A stretch of 47,404 nt of DNA from Polaribacter sp. (GCA_029250685.1 JAQXEU010000042.1:1-47404), one strand, 5' to 3'; shown: positions 8,167 through 17,860, counted from the first letter of the stretch. The notes: a model not told the origin generated them from the letters alone. Numbers and translations: made by a program.

Positions 8167-9252
8167 TTATAGTTCTTTTAAAGTTACACCGCCATATTGC
8201 GATTTAATAATTAATTTAGAATTCGATTTTCCTTTTCCGTAAGTTCCTTCGTACTGTTTTTTAGAACTTTTTTCAATGCTTTTGTACATATTTACATTGT
8301 CTTCGTTATGTCTAAATCCAGCGTATTGAAGATTCATGATAAAACTAAAGTTATTGCTTGCCTTTGTTCCAATTGTGATTCCTGCATATTCACTAGAAAT
8401 TTCAGCTTTGTCAAATCCATTTGCTAATTCTTTGATTTTGATTGAACCATAATCAGCTTTTAAGTTTAAGTTTTTAGAAACAGTTCCTAAACGAATGCTT
8501 GCGTAATCAGAATTTCCTGTGATACTGTTTACATCATCAACAGTTATACTTCCGTAATCAGCATTGTAATTAACTGTGTTTACAGTTCCAATATTTATTG
8601 TAGAATAATCTGAATTGATTTTTACTTTATCTGTTTTGTCAACCGTCAATTTAGAATAATCTGCATTGATTGATCCAGATTTCATAAAGCTGATAGAAGA
8701 ACCATTACAATAATCAATATTGATGTTGTTGTCTGAGTTATTTAAGTCTCCAATGATTAGTTTACCATAATCACAATTGATATCTGCTTTTCCGTTAATT
8801 TGATCGATTAAAATATTTCCATAATCATTATCTAAATCAACATTATTAGAAGCTGGCATTTTAATTGTGTAATGCACTTTATAACTTGCGCTTTTAGATT
8901 TCCCCCAAGAAAACCAGCTGCTTGAAGAATTACTGAATCTTGTTTTCGCAGAAACCCTATCAGAAGTCGCATTAAAATCAACATCAATTCCATTTAGTCT
9001 TTTTTCAACGGTACTTGAATTATTTCCTTTTACAGCAATTACTACCGTAATTTCTACACGATTTTTATTCCAAGTAGTAATATTAATATTACCATATTTG
9101 TTATCAATATCTACAGTTGCATCTCTATCAACCGAATATTCTTTTTTAATTGTTTTACTTTTCTCTTGCTTTGGTTTTGGATCTGTACTTGCAAAACTCA
9201 CTAAAGGAATTAAGAAAAGGATTAGTGCTATTTTAAATGTAGATTTCATCAT
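8167..9252 (-). CDS. Exported DUF4097-like beta-solenoid protein
   Basis: A 361-residue exported protein with a signal peptide (MKSTFKIALILFLIPLVSFAS). From about residue 45 it is built of roughly 20-residue turns, each with an aromatic motif: NKYGNINI, NDYGNILI, CDYGKLII, ADYSKLTV, SDYSTINI, ADYGSITV, SDYASIRL, ADYGSIKI, SEYAGITI and finally SQYGGVTL. This is the signature of DUF4097/DUF2807-type right-handed beta-solenoids. A Ser/Trp-rich stretch (SSSSWFSWGKSKS) interrupts the turns near residue 115. Its start overlaps the end of the anti-sigma-like gene by about 20 bases, which suggests translational coupling. No enzyme motif is seen; a sensor or surface role is inference. Confidence 0.78.
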   Translation of the reverse strand: MMKSTFKIALILFLIPLVSFASTDPKPKQEKSKTIKKEYSVDRDATVDIDNKYGNINITTWNKNRVEITVVIAVKGNNSSTVEKRLNGIDVDFNATSDRVSAKTRFSNSSSSWFSWGKSKSASYKVHYTIKMPASNNVDLDNDYGNILIDQINGKADINCDYGKLIIGDLNNSDNNINIDYCNGSSISFMKSGSINADYSKLTVDKTDKVKINSDYSTINIGTVNTVNYNADYGSITVDDVNSITGNSDYASIRLGTVSKNLNLKADYGSIKIKELANGFDKAEISSEYAGITIGTKASNNFSFIMNLQYAGFRHNEDNVNMYKSIEKSSKKQYEGTYGKGKSNSKLIIKSQYGGVTLKEL

Positions 9253-9764
9253 TGTTGTTTACTTTAAGGTTTTTTATTTCGTCAATTTGTTTTAATACAT
9301 CTTGTAAAATTTCTATTCTACTTTGATAATTGCTTATCATGGCATAAACTACACGTCTATCGTTATTGCTAGTGTTTAGAGATTTTACTAAGCCTTGGTA
9401 TTTATCTTCCAATTTCTCTAACTGATTTAATGCATCTTCAATGACACGTTCAGTAGTTGGATTTCTGAATTTTTCTATTTCTTTTAATTCTTGTTGAATG
9501 GTTCTTACAAAAAACGTTTCTGTTTCTTTCATTTCTGGCGAAACATCAGCCAATACGAAAGTTTTATCTGTAAAGTTAGAGCCCATCCAGAATCCGACAA
9601 TTAAAATTACTGATGCAGCAACGCTCATCCATTTAAAAGAAGTTATTTTTTTTCTTTTTATCTTGGTTGTTTAACCTTTCTTGAAATCTTTCAAGATGGC
9701 CAAACCTCGGTTCTTCTATGTCGAAGTTGGTGTCTTTAAAAAAGTTATTAAATTGATCTTTCAT
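9233..9764 (-). pseudogene. Anti-sigma-factor-like membrane protein, frameshifted in an A8 run
   Basis: The gene between the ECF sigma factor and the DUF4097-like gene. ATG at 9764 opens MKDQFNNFFKDTNFDIEEPRFGHLERFQERLNNQDKKKK, the cytoplasmic part typical of small flavobacterial anti-sigma-like proteins. It then runs out of frame at a run of eight As (9646-9653) and stops. With seven As it would read DKKKKITSFKWMSVAASVILIVGFWMG, entering the membrane segment. The rest (about 120 residues) is a periplasmic domain with a helical, coiled-coil-like pattern (QQELKEIEKFR, ALNQLEKLEDKYQGLVKSLN). Corrected length is 176 residues. Alternatives to true inactivation are a sequencing error, slippage on the A8 tract, or a restart at the ATG at 9628. 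Confidence 0.82.
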
Positions 9765-9776
9765 TACTTGGCTTTG

Positions 9777-10292
9777 TTATGCAGTTTCTAATACTAGCAA
9801 CTGCTTTAATTTCTTTTTTGCTCTCGAAATTGTGGTTCTCACATTTTCATTTGTATATCCTAATATCTTTGCGATTTCTTCATAATCGTATCCTTCTATT
9901 AGATTTAAATTCAACACAATTCTATAATTCTCTTTTAAAGAATTTAATGTTTCTAACACCTTGCCGGCGTGTAAAGAAGTGTAATCTATAGCCTCTTCAG
10001 TTTCTATAGAAGTATCCTTAATTACTTCCATCTTTACATCTTGGTATTTGTTATTTTTTTTTAACTGAGTTAAACTCTTGTTAATCACAATTCTTTTTAA
10101 CCAAGCTCCAAAAGTAACTTCTCCTATAAATGTATCCAACTTTGTAAAGGCTGTTAAAAAAGCTTCTTGCATCATGTCTTCTGCTTCAAACTCATCTTTA
10201 AGAATTCTTAATGATGTGTTATACATCGCTCTGTAATAGTCTTTATAAATCTGCATTTGCGCAGCGTTATCGCCTTTTTTACAGCGCTCCAA
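9777..10292 (-). CDS. ECF-type RNA polymerase sigma factor
   Basis: A 171-residue sigma-70 family protein with region 2 (YRAMYNTSLRILKDEFEAEDMMQEAFLTAF, then GEVTFGAWLKRIVINKSLTQLKK) and region 4 (LNSLKENYRIVLNLNLIEGYDYEEIAKILGYTNENVRTTISRAKKKLKQLL). It directs RNA polymerase to a small regulon, probably including its own operon. No ATG occurs between the upstream in-frame stop (TGA near 10322) and the conserved LLERCKKGD. I therefore use the TTG at 10292, though an ATT/ATC start a few codons upstream cannot be excluded. The anti-sigma-like gene starts 12 bases after its stop, in the usual sigma/anti-sigma order. Confidence 0.92.
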   Translation of the reverse strand: MERCKKGDNAAQMQIYKDYYRAMYNTSLRILKDEFEAEDMMQEAFLTAFTKLDTFIGEVTFGAWLKRIVINKSLTQLKKNNKYQDVKMEVIKDTSIETEEAIDYTSLHAGKVLETLNSLKENYRIVLNLNLIEGYDYEEIAKILGYTNENVRTTISRAKKKLKQLLVLETA

Positions 10293-10464
10293 TAGTTGGT
10301 TGATATTGTTGATTGTTTTCTTTCAATGAAACGTTTCTATACTATAGACAAATAGGTTTTCGATTTGTGACAGTTGCACACAATAAAAATACATTTTTTT
10401 TAGTTGAAGTTATTTTGTTTAACAATAACTACATATTGTTAAACATTTTGTATTTTTGTGTCAT

Positions 10465-10472
10465 TATATTTG
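10465..10472 (+). promoter_or_regulatory. Possible -7 box for the DUF2452 gene
   Basis: TATATTTG matches TAnnTTTG 22 bases before the ATG at 10495. A second match, TATTTTTG, lies at 10451-10458. Neither has a TTG at the ideal distance, so the assignment is tentative. Confidence 0.35.
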
Positions 10473-10494
10473 AAACGATCTTAATTATTGTAAG

Positions 10495-10917
10495 ATGATA
10501 GAAGAAAAAAAACCAGATAATGTAGTTTTTAATACTGAAACTCAAAAATATGACGCGGCACTCAAGCCATACGCCACTTCTGTTGGTGCCCCTGTAATTA
10601 TTCCGACTGATACTATTTCCTGGAAAAATAGAAGTATTAATAAAATCAATCATAAAGCATCTGCAAAATATTTAGAATTAAAGTCTGAATATGAAAAAAT
10701 GATACAAGAGTTTGAATACAATAAACTCATTTTTAATGCAAAGTTTACTTTTGAGCCAATTATTGGTCAGGTTTACCATCTTTATAAAAGAGAAAATAAT
10801 GAGTCTTTTCTCTCAATTATATCTCCAGAAGAATGTAACTTTAATTTTCTTGGTAGTTTTTATTTGAATGTTGACCAAACTTGGGAAAAAACCCATAACC
10901 TAGATGATAAAATCTAA
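10495..10917 (+). CDS. DUF2452-family protein of unknown function
   Basis: A 140-residue soluble protein without signal or membrane segment. The pattern MIEEKKPDNVVFNTETQKYDAALKPYATSVGAPVIIPTDTISWKN, then FTFEPIIGQVYHLYKRENNESFLSIISPEE, matches DUF2452, common in Bacteroidota and Proteobacteria but uncharacterised. It overlaps the next gene by 14 bases, so the two are co-translated. It is divergent from the ECF sigma gene across a 200-base intergenic region. Confidence 0.8.
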   Translation: MIEEKKPDNVVFNTETQKYDAALKPYATSVGAPVIIPTDTISWKNRSINKINHKASAKYLELKSEYEKMIQEFEYNKLIFNAKFTFEPIIGQVYHLYKRENNESFLSIISPEECNFNFLGSFYLNVDQTWEKTHNLDDKI

Positions 10918-11191
10918 ACAATTAGAAGAAGTAGTATTAGATCGTATTATAGAAATGGCTTGGGAAGATCGGACACCTTTTGAGGCAATCCTTTTTCAGT
11001 TTGGTTTTCCAGAAAAAGAAGTTATCAAGTTAATGCGAAGTAACCTTAAACTATCTAGTTTTAAACGCTGGCGTAAAAGAGTTAATAGTTGTGTTAGTAA
11101 AAAGCATTTAAAAAAACGTAATCCAGACATTTCACGTTTTAAATCTTCACGCCAAAGGGCAATCTCAGGAAATAAAATTAGTAAACGATAA
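10904..11191 (+). CDS. DUF2805/TIGR03643-family small basic protein
   Basis: A 95-residue basic protein: EEVVLDRIIEMAWEDRTPFEAILFQFGFPEKEVIKLMRSNLKLSSFKRWRKRV is the family core, and a Lys/Arg-rich tail follows. The helix-turn-helix-like spacing (PFEAIL..FGFPEKEVIKLMR, resembling TIGR03643) and the charge suggest nucleic-acid binding, but no function is established. The start overlaps the end of the DUF2452 gene by 14 bases. Confidence 0.8.
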   Translation: MIKSKQLEEVVLDRIIEMAWEDRTPFEAILFQFGFPEKEVIKLMRSNLKLSSFKRWRKRVNSCVSKKHLKKRNPDISRFKSSRQRAISGNKISKR

Positions 11192-11383
11192 TTAATTTAA
11201 AGAGCCTTCGAGTTAAGACAAATCCATCATCCAAAGGCATTGGCATAACAATTGTTTTATTAGTGTTGAAGTAGCAATATGAATCATTTTAATTGATTGT
11301 AAATCAATAAGATAATAATATGTTTAACGCTTCTAAAAATTTGATATAAAAGATTAAATGTCAACTTGACAGATATATATACT

Positions 11384-13840
11384 ATGAGTAACGCTAAAAT
11401 ATTAGGATTAGACAGTTTGTCGCTTCACAACATGCTAGATGAAGATTCGGAATTAATTCCGTTGATGACGCCTGAAGATGAAGAGAAAATTAATAAAGAA
11501 GAAATTCCAGCAGTTTTACCAATTCTACCTTTAAGAAATACCGTGTTATTTCCTGGTGTTGTAATTCCGATTACCGCTGGTAGAGACGCATCAATTCAAT
11601 TGATAAAAGACGCCAATGCCGGGGATAAAATATTAGGAGTTGTTGCACAGAAAAATCCTGAAGTAGAGAATCCTACAGAAAATGATATTCATAAAATTGG
11701 AGTTGTTGCTCAGATTTTACGTGTGTTAAAGATGCCCGACGGAAATACAACGGTTATTATTCAAGGGAAAAAACGTTTTGAAGTGGATTCAGTAATTCAA
11801 ACTGAACCGTATTTAAAAGCAACTACAAAAGCTGCTATTGAAGATAAAACCGACGAAAAAAACAAAGAATTTGATGCAATAATTGATTCTGTTAAAGAAC
11901 AAGCGTTACAGATTATTAAGGTAAACCCGATGTTGCCTTCAGAAGCTTCTTTTGCGATAAAAAACATTCAATCGAATTCGTTTTTGGTGAATTTTATTTC
12001 ATCAAACATGGATTTATCGGTAAAAGAAAAGCAAGAATTATTACAACAAGATAATTTAAAAGAACGCGCTTTGTTAACGTTAAAACGTTTGAATAAAGAG
12101 TTGCAGCGTTTAGAATTGAAGAATGATATTCAGTCTAAAACGCGTACTGATATGGATCAGCAACAACGCGAATATTATTTACATCAACAATTAAAAACCA
12201 TTCAAGAAGAATTAGGTGGCGTTTCTAACGATGAAGAGTTAGAAGAAATGAAAGCGAAATCTAAAACTAAAAAATGGACGAAAGAAGTTGCTACAACTTT
12301 TGATAAAGAATTGAGTCGCTTGCGCAGAATGAATCCGCAAATGGCAGAATACGGAATTCAAAGAAGTTATTTAGAATTGTTGTTAGAATTGCCTTGGGGA
12401 GAATTTACAGAAGATAAATTCGATTTAAAAAATGCGCAAAAAGTATTAGATAGAGATCATTTCGGATTAGAAAAAGTAAAGGAAAGAATCATAGAGCATT
12501 TAGCTGTTTTAAAACTGAGAAATGATATGAAATCTCCAATAATCTGTTTATATGGCCCTCCGGGAGTTGGAAAAACTTCGTTAGGAAAATCTGTTGCAGA
12601 ATCTTTAGGAAGAAAATATGTGAGAATGTCTTTAGGTGGCTTGCGGGATGAAGCAGAAATTAGAGGACACAGAAAAACATACATTGGCGCAATGCCAGGA
12701 AGAGTAATTCAGAACTTGAAAAAAGCGGGAACAGCAAATCCAGTTTTTGTGTTGGATGAAATTGATAAATTAACGAATAGCAATCAAGGAGATCCTTCTT
12801 CTGCAATGTTAGAGGTATTAGATCCTGAGCAAAATACTGAGTTTTACGACAACTATTTAGAAGTTGGTTTCGATTTATCGAAAGTGTTGTTTATCGCGAC
12901 AGCAAATAATTTAGGACAAATTCCTTGGGCTTTAAGAGACCGTATGGAACTTATTAATGTTTCTGGTTATACCATTGAAGAAAAAGTTGAAATCGCAAAA
13001 AGACATTTATTACCTAAACAATTAAAAGAACACGGTTTAACGAAAGAACATTTAAAGTTAGGAAAAGCCCAAATTGAAAAAGTTGTAGAAGGATATACAA
13101 GAGAATCTGGGGTTCGTGGATTGGAAAAACAGATTGCGAAAGTGGTTCGTTTTGCTGCAAAATCGATTGCAATGGAAGAAACATACGACATTGCATTAAC
13201 GAATGATGATATCGAAAAAATTCTTGGGCCAGCACGTTTAGAAAGAGATAAATATGAAACAAATGATGTTGCTGGAGTTGTTACAGGTTTAGCTTGGACA
13301 AGTGTTGGTGGTGATATTTTATTTATCGAATCTATTTTATCAAAAGGAAAAGGAAACTTATCAATTACTGGTAATTTAGGAAAAGTAATGAAAGAATCTG
13401 CAACAATTGCGATGGAATATATCAAAGCAAATGCAGAAGATTTTGGAGTCAATCCTGAAGTTTTAGAAAAGTATAATGTACATATTCACGTTCCGGAAGG
13501 TGCAACACCAAAAGACGGACCAAGTGCAGGGGTTACCATGTTAACATCATTAGTTTCAGTATTTACACAGCGTAAAGTAAAAAACAAGTTGGCAATGACT
13601 GGTGAGATTACTTTAAGGGGTAAAGTGTTACCTGTTGGCGGAATTAAAGAAAAAATATTAGCTGCAAAAAGAGCAAATATTAAAGAAATTATTCTCTGTG
13701 ATGAAAATGAAAAAGACATTTTAGAAATCAAAGAATCGTATTTAAAAGGATTAACGTTTCATTATGTTTCTGATATGAGTGAGGTAATTGAACTCGCGCT
13801 CACAAAACAAAAAGTAAAGAATGCTAAGAAGTTAGTGTAA
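11384..13840 (+). CDS. lon: ATP-dependent protease La (Lon)
   Basis: An 818-residue cytoplasmic AAA+ serine protease that degrades misfolded and regulatory proteins. In order it shows the LON substrate-binding domain ([20 protein letters not shown]), a coiled-coil linker ([19 protein letters not shown]), the AAA+ module with Walker [14 protein letters not shown] and Walker [10 protein letters not shown], and the protease domain. [11 protein letters not shown] holds the catalytic Ser (about 714) and GGIKEK the catalytic Lys (about 757). A TTG 18 bases upstream keeps the frame open, but the ATG at 11384 is preferred. It is flanked upstream by 190 bases in which I see no gene and downstream by a strong terminator. 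Confidence 0.98.
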   Translation: MSNAKILGLDSLSLHNMLDEDSELIPLMTPEDEEKINKEEIPAVLPILPLRNTVLFPGVVIPITAGRDASIQLIKDANAGDKILGVVAQKNPEVENPTENDIHKIGVVAQILRVLKMPDGNTTVIIQGKKRFEVDSVIQTEPYLKATTKAAIEDKTDEKNKEFDAIIDSVKEQALQIIKVNPMLPSEASFAIKNIQSNSFLVNFISSNMDLSVKEKQELLQQDNLKERALLTLKRLNKELQRLELKNDIQSKTRTDMDQQQREYYLHQQLKTIQEELGGVSNDEELEEMKAKSKTKKWTKEVATTFDKELSRLRRMNPQMAEYGIQRSYLELLLELPWGEFTEDKFDLKNAQKVLDRDHFGLEKVKERIIEHLAVLKLRNDMKSPIICLYGPPGVGKTSLGKSVAESLGRKYVRMSLGGLRDEAEIRGHRKTYIGAMPGRVIQNLKKAGTANPVFVLDEIDKLTNSNQGDPSSAMLEVLDPEQNTEFYDNYLEVGFDLSKVLFIATANNLGQIPWALRDRMELINVSGYTIEEKVEIAKRHLLPKQLKEHGLTKEHLKLGKAQIEKVVEGYTRESGVRGLEKQIAKVVRFAAKSIAMEETYDIALTNDDIEKILGPARLERDKYETNDVAGVVTGLAWTSVGGDILFIESILSKGKGNLSITGNLGKVMKESATIAMEYIKANAEDFGVNPEVLEKYNVHIHVPEGATPKDGPSAGVTMLTSLVSVFTQRKVKNKLAMTGEITLRGKVLPVGGIKEKILAAKRANIKEIILCDENEKDILEIKESYLKGLTFHYVSDMSEVIELALTKQKVKNAKKLV

Positions 13841-13842
13841 AC

Positions 13843-13873
13843 AAAAAAAGCCGCTCATTTGAGCGGCTTTTTT
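13843..13873. terminator. Bidirectional terminator after lon
   Basis: An A7 run, GCCGCTC, a 4-base loop, GAGCGGC and a T run form a strong hairpin between the convergent lon and sulfatase genes. Confidence 0.93.
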
Positions 13874-13883
13874 GTTTTGCAAA

Positions 13884-15851
13884 CTATTTTTTTTGTTCAA
13901 TTTTTAAACTACCATTTTTAAACAATTCATAAGCAGATTGATAATAAGAAATGGTTTCTTTTAAGAAATTGTTATCTGTTTGGGTTGGTGTTAGCGTATT
14001 TTCTTTTCGATTCCAATTATAAACAGCATGTTCTTTTTGTGTTTCTAAAATTAAGAATCTATTGGGTTTTAAAAGCCCAACTTTTCTGTGATTACCAATA
14101 AAAGCACGTTCGTCTTCGGGCTTCATTCTAGAAATGTCCTTTCCAAAAAATTTGGTGTTGTAACTCCAATTTAAATAACCAAATAGTGTTGGGAAAATAT
14201 CAATTTGAGAAGATAATTTATCAATTTCTTGTGGTGATTCTGCTTTCATATTAAAAATATAAGCTGGAATATGATGATTTCTTACATTGATTTCTGTTCT
14301 ACCAGCACTATAAGCACAGTGATCTGCCATGATCACAAAAATGGTGTTTTTGTACCAAGGTTTACTTTTTGCTTTCTCAAAAAATAATTTTAGCGTTTCA
14401 TCAGTATACTTTACTGCATTTTCTCTAGTTTTTTCTTCAGAATCAATAACAGCTTTTGGAAAAGTATAAGGCTGATGATTAGAACTTGTCATCACAAAAT
14501 TAAAAAATGGTTGCTTGCTTTTATGTTGTGCATCTGCAACTTTTAAAAGTTTATTGAACAAATCGCCATCAGAAATAGCCCAAGCATTTTCAAAAGTAAC
14601 TTCATGATCTTCTATTCGTGATCTCTTAGTTGGTAGATCTTCATCTAAGCGATGTGGTTTTTTTCTGTCGACAATATCAAAACCATTGTGGCTAAAATAG
14701 TTTGTCATATTATCAAAATGACCATCTCCTCCATAAACAAAAGTTCTAGAATAGCCTTTCTGTTTAAAAATTTCACCAATAGTAAATAAGTTTTCGTTGT
14801 TTTCTCTTTTTACAACACTTCTTCCAGGAGTTGGTGGAATAGCTAAACTTATTGCTTCCATTCCACGTATTGTTCTTGTTCCTGTTGCGTATAAATTTGT
14901 AAAAAAGATAGATTCTTTTGCTAGAGAGTCTATTGTTGGAGTCCAGTTTTCTTTATTTCCAAAGCGTTCCATAAAACGCGCATTTAAACTTTCTAAACCA
15001 ATAAAAATGATGTTTGGTTTCTGTTCCTCCCCACTGTTTTTAGTGAAACGACTAATGCTAGTTTTATCAGCTATTAAACTATCGTTTTCAGCTTTAACAA
15101 CAGTTCTTAAAATCGAATAGTTTTCATCCGATGAAATTGTTGGGTAAAACTCTTTAAAGTTTAATTCATTGCTTTTATAAGCGGCAAAAAATGAGTACAA
15201 ACCAGATTTTGCTAACTCATTTTCGTTAACATTCGTAAATACTTCTGCTTGTGTGTTTTTTATATTAAAATGAAATATAGCCAACACTAGAAAAATAATA
15301 GCAGTCGGAATTAACTTCACTTTAAAAGCATCTGAGTTTTCAAAAGTGTCTTTATATGCATTTCTTTTTTTAGCGAATTTAATTGAAAGTATTAGTATTA
15401 AAACGATAATCCCAATTAATAAAGGAATTGGAAAAGTTTGATGAATGTTTTCAATAACTTCATAGGTGTATAATAAATAATCTACTGCAATAAAATTATA
15501 TCTACGTTGGTATTCTTGCCAAAAAGGAACTTCTGCTAAAAAGGAAAAGATACTGATAAAAAGAAATAATCCATAACTGAATTTAGTTAGAATCCTATCT
15601 AATCTTTTTCCGTGAAATTTTGTTGGAAAAATCAATAAGTAAATAACATAAAATGCTAAGAAATATGATAAAGAACCGATGTCGTAAAACAATCCAATTC
15701 CAAACATCTTAATCAAATTAAAGAAAGAAAAATCAATGTAACTTATGGCAAAAAAGTATAAAATTAATCTAACTATAAAAGCAAATGTCAAAAAAGTAAG
15801 TGCAAATGTTTTTAGTAAACTAAATCGTTTTGGTAGTAATAAAAGCTTCAT
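13884..15851 (-). CDS. LTA-synthase-family membrane sulfatase/phosphoglycerol transferase
   Basis: A 655-residue inner-membrane protein with about five N-terminal membrane segments (residues 10-205) and a C-terminal alkaline-phosphatase-fold domain outside. The domain starts PNIIFIGLESLNARFMERFG. The nucleophile Thr sits in ATGTRTIRGMEA, and later metal ligands lie in FVYGGDGHFDNM and FVIMADHCA. These features match the LtaS/MdoB-like group, which transfers phosphoglycerol or phosphoethanolamine to envelope glycans. In a Gram-negative organism the acceptor is unknown. It is the last of three minus-strand genes (SDR, MFS, sulfatase), separated from the MFS gene by 84 bases. Confidence 0.88.
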   Translation of the reverse strand: MKLLLLPKRFSLLKTFALTFLTFAFIVRLILYFFAISYIDFSFFNLIKMFGIGLFYDIGSLSYFLAFYVIYLLIFPTKFHGKRLDRILTKFSYGLFLFISIFSFLAEVPFWQEYQRRYNFIAVDYLLYTYEVIENIHQTFPIPLLIGIIVLILILSIKFAKKRNAYKDTFENSDAFKVKLIPTAIIFLVLAIFHFNIKNTQAEVFTNVNENELAKSGLYSFFAAYKSNELNFKEFYPTISSDENYSILRTVVKAENDSLIADKTSISRFTKNSGEEQKPNIIFIGLESLNARFMERFGNKENWTPTIDSLAKESIFFTNLYATGTRTIRGMEAISLAIPPTPGRSVVKRENNENLFTIGEIFKQKGYSRTFVYGGDGHFDNMTNYFSHNGFDIVDRKKPHRLDEDLPTKRSRIEDHEVTFENAWAISDGDLFNKLLKVADAQHKSKQPFFNFVMTSSNHQPYTFPKAVIDSEEKTRENAVKYTDETLKLFFEKAKSKPWYKNTIFVIMADHCAYSAGRTEINVRNHHIPAYIFNMKAESPQEIDKLSSQIDIFPTLFGYLNWSYNTKFFGKDISRMKPEDERAFIGNHRKVGLLKPNRFLILETQKEHAVYNWNRKENTLTPTQTDNNFLKETISYYQSAYELFKNGSLKIEQKK

Positions 15852-15935
15852 TTAATAAAACAATATGAACACTAAAGTAAAAAAGTGTGTGAGTTTGAAA
15901 AGTTAGATTTGATGTCAAATATAATTAAAATTGAT

Positions 15936-17108
15936 TTAAGAGAAATTCTTTTTTCTCAAAGCAATTAATCCCAAAATTGGACCAATCGCTAAAATAACAT
16001 AAATGTTATTTGAATTTGTGATTTCAAGTAGTTGAGTTAAAATTTGAATACTAATAATTGTAATGAAAAACCCAATACAATTAGCAATTGTAAGCGCAGT
16101 TCCTTTAGTTTCTGCTGGAGCATTTTGTGCTACTAAAGTTGACAAAAGTGGTGAGTCTGCAATTACAACCATGCCCCAGAAAAATAAAAAAACAAAAAAT
16201 AAAACTTCAAATTCACTATTAAAAATGAAAGGAGAAATAATACAGCAAACACAAGATAATAGCAATGAGATAAATGCAATTCTTTTTGCTCCAAACTTTA
16301 GAGAAAGAAATCCACTAATAATACAAGCTAGGCCTCCAACACCAATAATCAAGAATGAAAAGAGGGAGATATTAAAAGTTATTTCTGGATTTTCGACACT
16401 ATACTTTTTAAGTATAATTGGAACAAAAGCCCAAAATGCATATAATTCCCATGCATGTCCGAAATACCCGAATGTAACAGATCGAAATTTTCTATTTTGA
16501 AATACTTTAAAAAAAGCAGAAAAATCTGTTTGTTGACTTGGTTTTCTAAAAGGGCCATCTGGAACTAAAATGAACATTAGTAATCCTCCTATTGAGGCAA
16601 GTGAAGAAGTCGATATTAATACAGTTTTCCAATTAAATGTTTCTGATAATCCATTAAGTAAGTGAGGAAAAGCAGTTCCAATTACTAAAGCACCTACTAA
16701 AAAACCAAGTGATTTTCCAAGTCCATTTTTAAAATAATCTGTTGCTATTTTCATTCCAACTGGATAAATTCCTGCAAGAAAAAAACCAGTAAAAAAGCGT
16801 AATAAAAGCAACGTAATTAAACTATTGGACTCCCATAAAATCCCTAGATTAAATAATGCGCCTAAAAAAGCACTTATTAAAAATACTTTAGAAGGTGAAA
16901 ATCGATCTGAAATAGTTAAAATGGCAAAAGTTAACGTCCCAATGATAAATCCAAATTGTACTGCAGAAGTTAAGTGACCTAAAGCACTTTCGTTTAAGCT
17001 AAAATTTAATACTAAATCGTTTATGACACCGTTTCCTGCAAACCAAAGTGATGTGCAACAAAATTGTGAGATTACTATAACAGGAAGTATTAATTTTGAT
17101 GGCTTCAC
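15936..17108 (-). CDS. Major facilitator superfamily transporter
   Basis: A 390-residue polytopic membrane protein with about 12 hydrophobic segments and the MFS patterns TILTISDRFSPSKVFLISAFLGA (loop 2-3), and LSLKFGAKRIAFISLLL in the second half. The substrate cannot be told from sequence. The start is GTG at 17108: the preceding in-frame codon is a TAA stop, so the non-ATG start is forced. It lies 26 bases after the SDR gene stop, suggesting the same transcript. Confidence 0.88.
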   Translation of the reverse strand: MKPSKLILPVIVISQFCCTSLWFAGNGVINDLVLNFSLNESALGHLTSAVQFGFIIGTLTFAILTISDRFSPSKVFLISAFLGALFNLGILWESNSLITLLLLRFFTGFFLAGIYPVGMKIATDYFKNGLGKSLGFLVGALVIGTAFPHLLNGLSETFNWKTVLISTSSLASIGGLLMFILVPDGPFRKPSQQTDFSAFFKVFQNRKFRSVTFGYFGHAWELYAFWAFVPIILKKYSVENPEITFNISLFSFLIIGVGGLACIISGFLSLKFGAKRIAFISLLLSCVCCIISPFIFNSEFEVLFFVFLFFWGMVVIADSPLLSTLVAQNAPAETKGTALTIANCIGFFITIISIQILTQLLEITNSNNIYVILAIGPILGLIALRKKNFS

Positions 17109-17134
17109 TTAACTATATTTCTTTGGTTTATAGA

Positions 17135-17860
17135 TTAAAACTTTCTAATATCAATGATTTCCCCATTCTCTAAAGCGTTAGAAATATCAATTTTAAATAT
17201 CTTATCAGCAACAAATTCAGGAGCATATAATTCGTTATTCTCTTTTAATTCAATAAAACGTTGCACATTTTTAAATTCTGATTCAGTAGTTTTTCTAATT
17301 ACTGTTTGCATATCTGTATCAACTACACCAGGATAAATTGCTATACATTTTACTCCATTTTCTATGTCGCTTTGCTCATTAGCAATTGCTTTGGTTGTCA
17401 TATCTAAAGCTGATTTTGAGGTGCAATAAATAGACCATCCAGAATAGGGGTTCATCGCTGCGCCAGAAGAAATGTTGATGATTTTTTTTTTGCAATTTAG
17501 TTTTTTTGTCAATTTGATAAATTCATTTGACAATACTAAAGGAGTTGTGGTGTTTAATTGAATTGTTTGCTGTATTTTCTCTGAATCTAAATTTCCAACC
17601 GTATGTATTTCACCTAAACTTCCAGCGTTATTTAACAAAGTGATTGAGGTTACTTTTTCAGTTTCTAAATTTGAAAAAACTCTTTGAATTGCTTTTACTG
17701 CTTCGGAGGTATTGCTTAAATCCGCAGTAATTTGTTGATAATTAACTTCAGATGTTTTACTTCTGGAAATTGAAAAAACAGTGAAATTTTCTGAATTATA
17801 TTTCTGAGCAATTGCTTTTCCAATTCCTTTAGAACCACCAGTAATAATGAGTATATTCAT
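17135..17860 (-). CDS. Short-chain dehydrogenase, sepiapterin-reductase/benzil-reductase-like
   Basis: A 241-residue NAD(P)-dependent oxidoreductase. It has the Rossmann motif TGGSKGIGKAIA, the structural NNAG, and the catalytic Ser-Tyr-Lys in NISSGAAMNPYSGWSIYCTSKSALD. The AMNPYSGWSIYCTSKSALD stretch and the following YPGVVDTDMQ most resemble sepiapterin reductase/YueD-type enzymes that reduce alpha-dicarbonyl or pterin substrates. The substrate is not certain. The ATG at 17860 begins the Rossmann strand; a 21-codon in-frame extension upstream looks non-coding. Confidence 0.85.
   Translation of the reverse strand: MNILIITGGSKGIGKAIAQKYNSENFTVFSISRSKTSEVNYQQITADLSNTSEAVKAIQRVFSNLETEKVTSITLLNNAGSLGEIHTVGNLDSEKIQQTIQLNTTTPLVLSNEFIKLTKKLNCKKKIINISSGAAMNPYSGWSIYCTSKSALDMTTKAIANEQSDIENGVKCIAIYPGVVDTDMQTVIRKTTESEFKNVQRFIELKENNELYAPEFVADKIFKIDISNALENGEIIDIRKF

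Noticed and set aside
12967..13452. A 161-codon minus-strand open frame inside lon
   Set aside because: It is antisense to a highly conserved protease coding region, has low-complexity composition and no family motif; it is a shadow of lon.
16063..16500. A 145-codon plus-strand open frame opposite the MFS gene
   Set aside because: It is antisense to a clear transporter and lacks any recognisable pattern.
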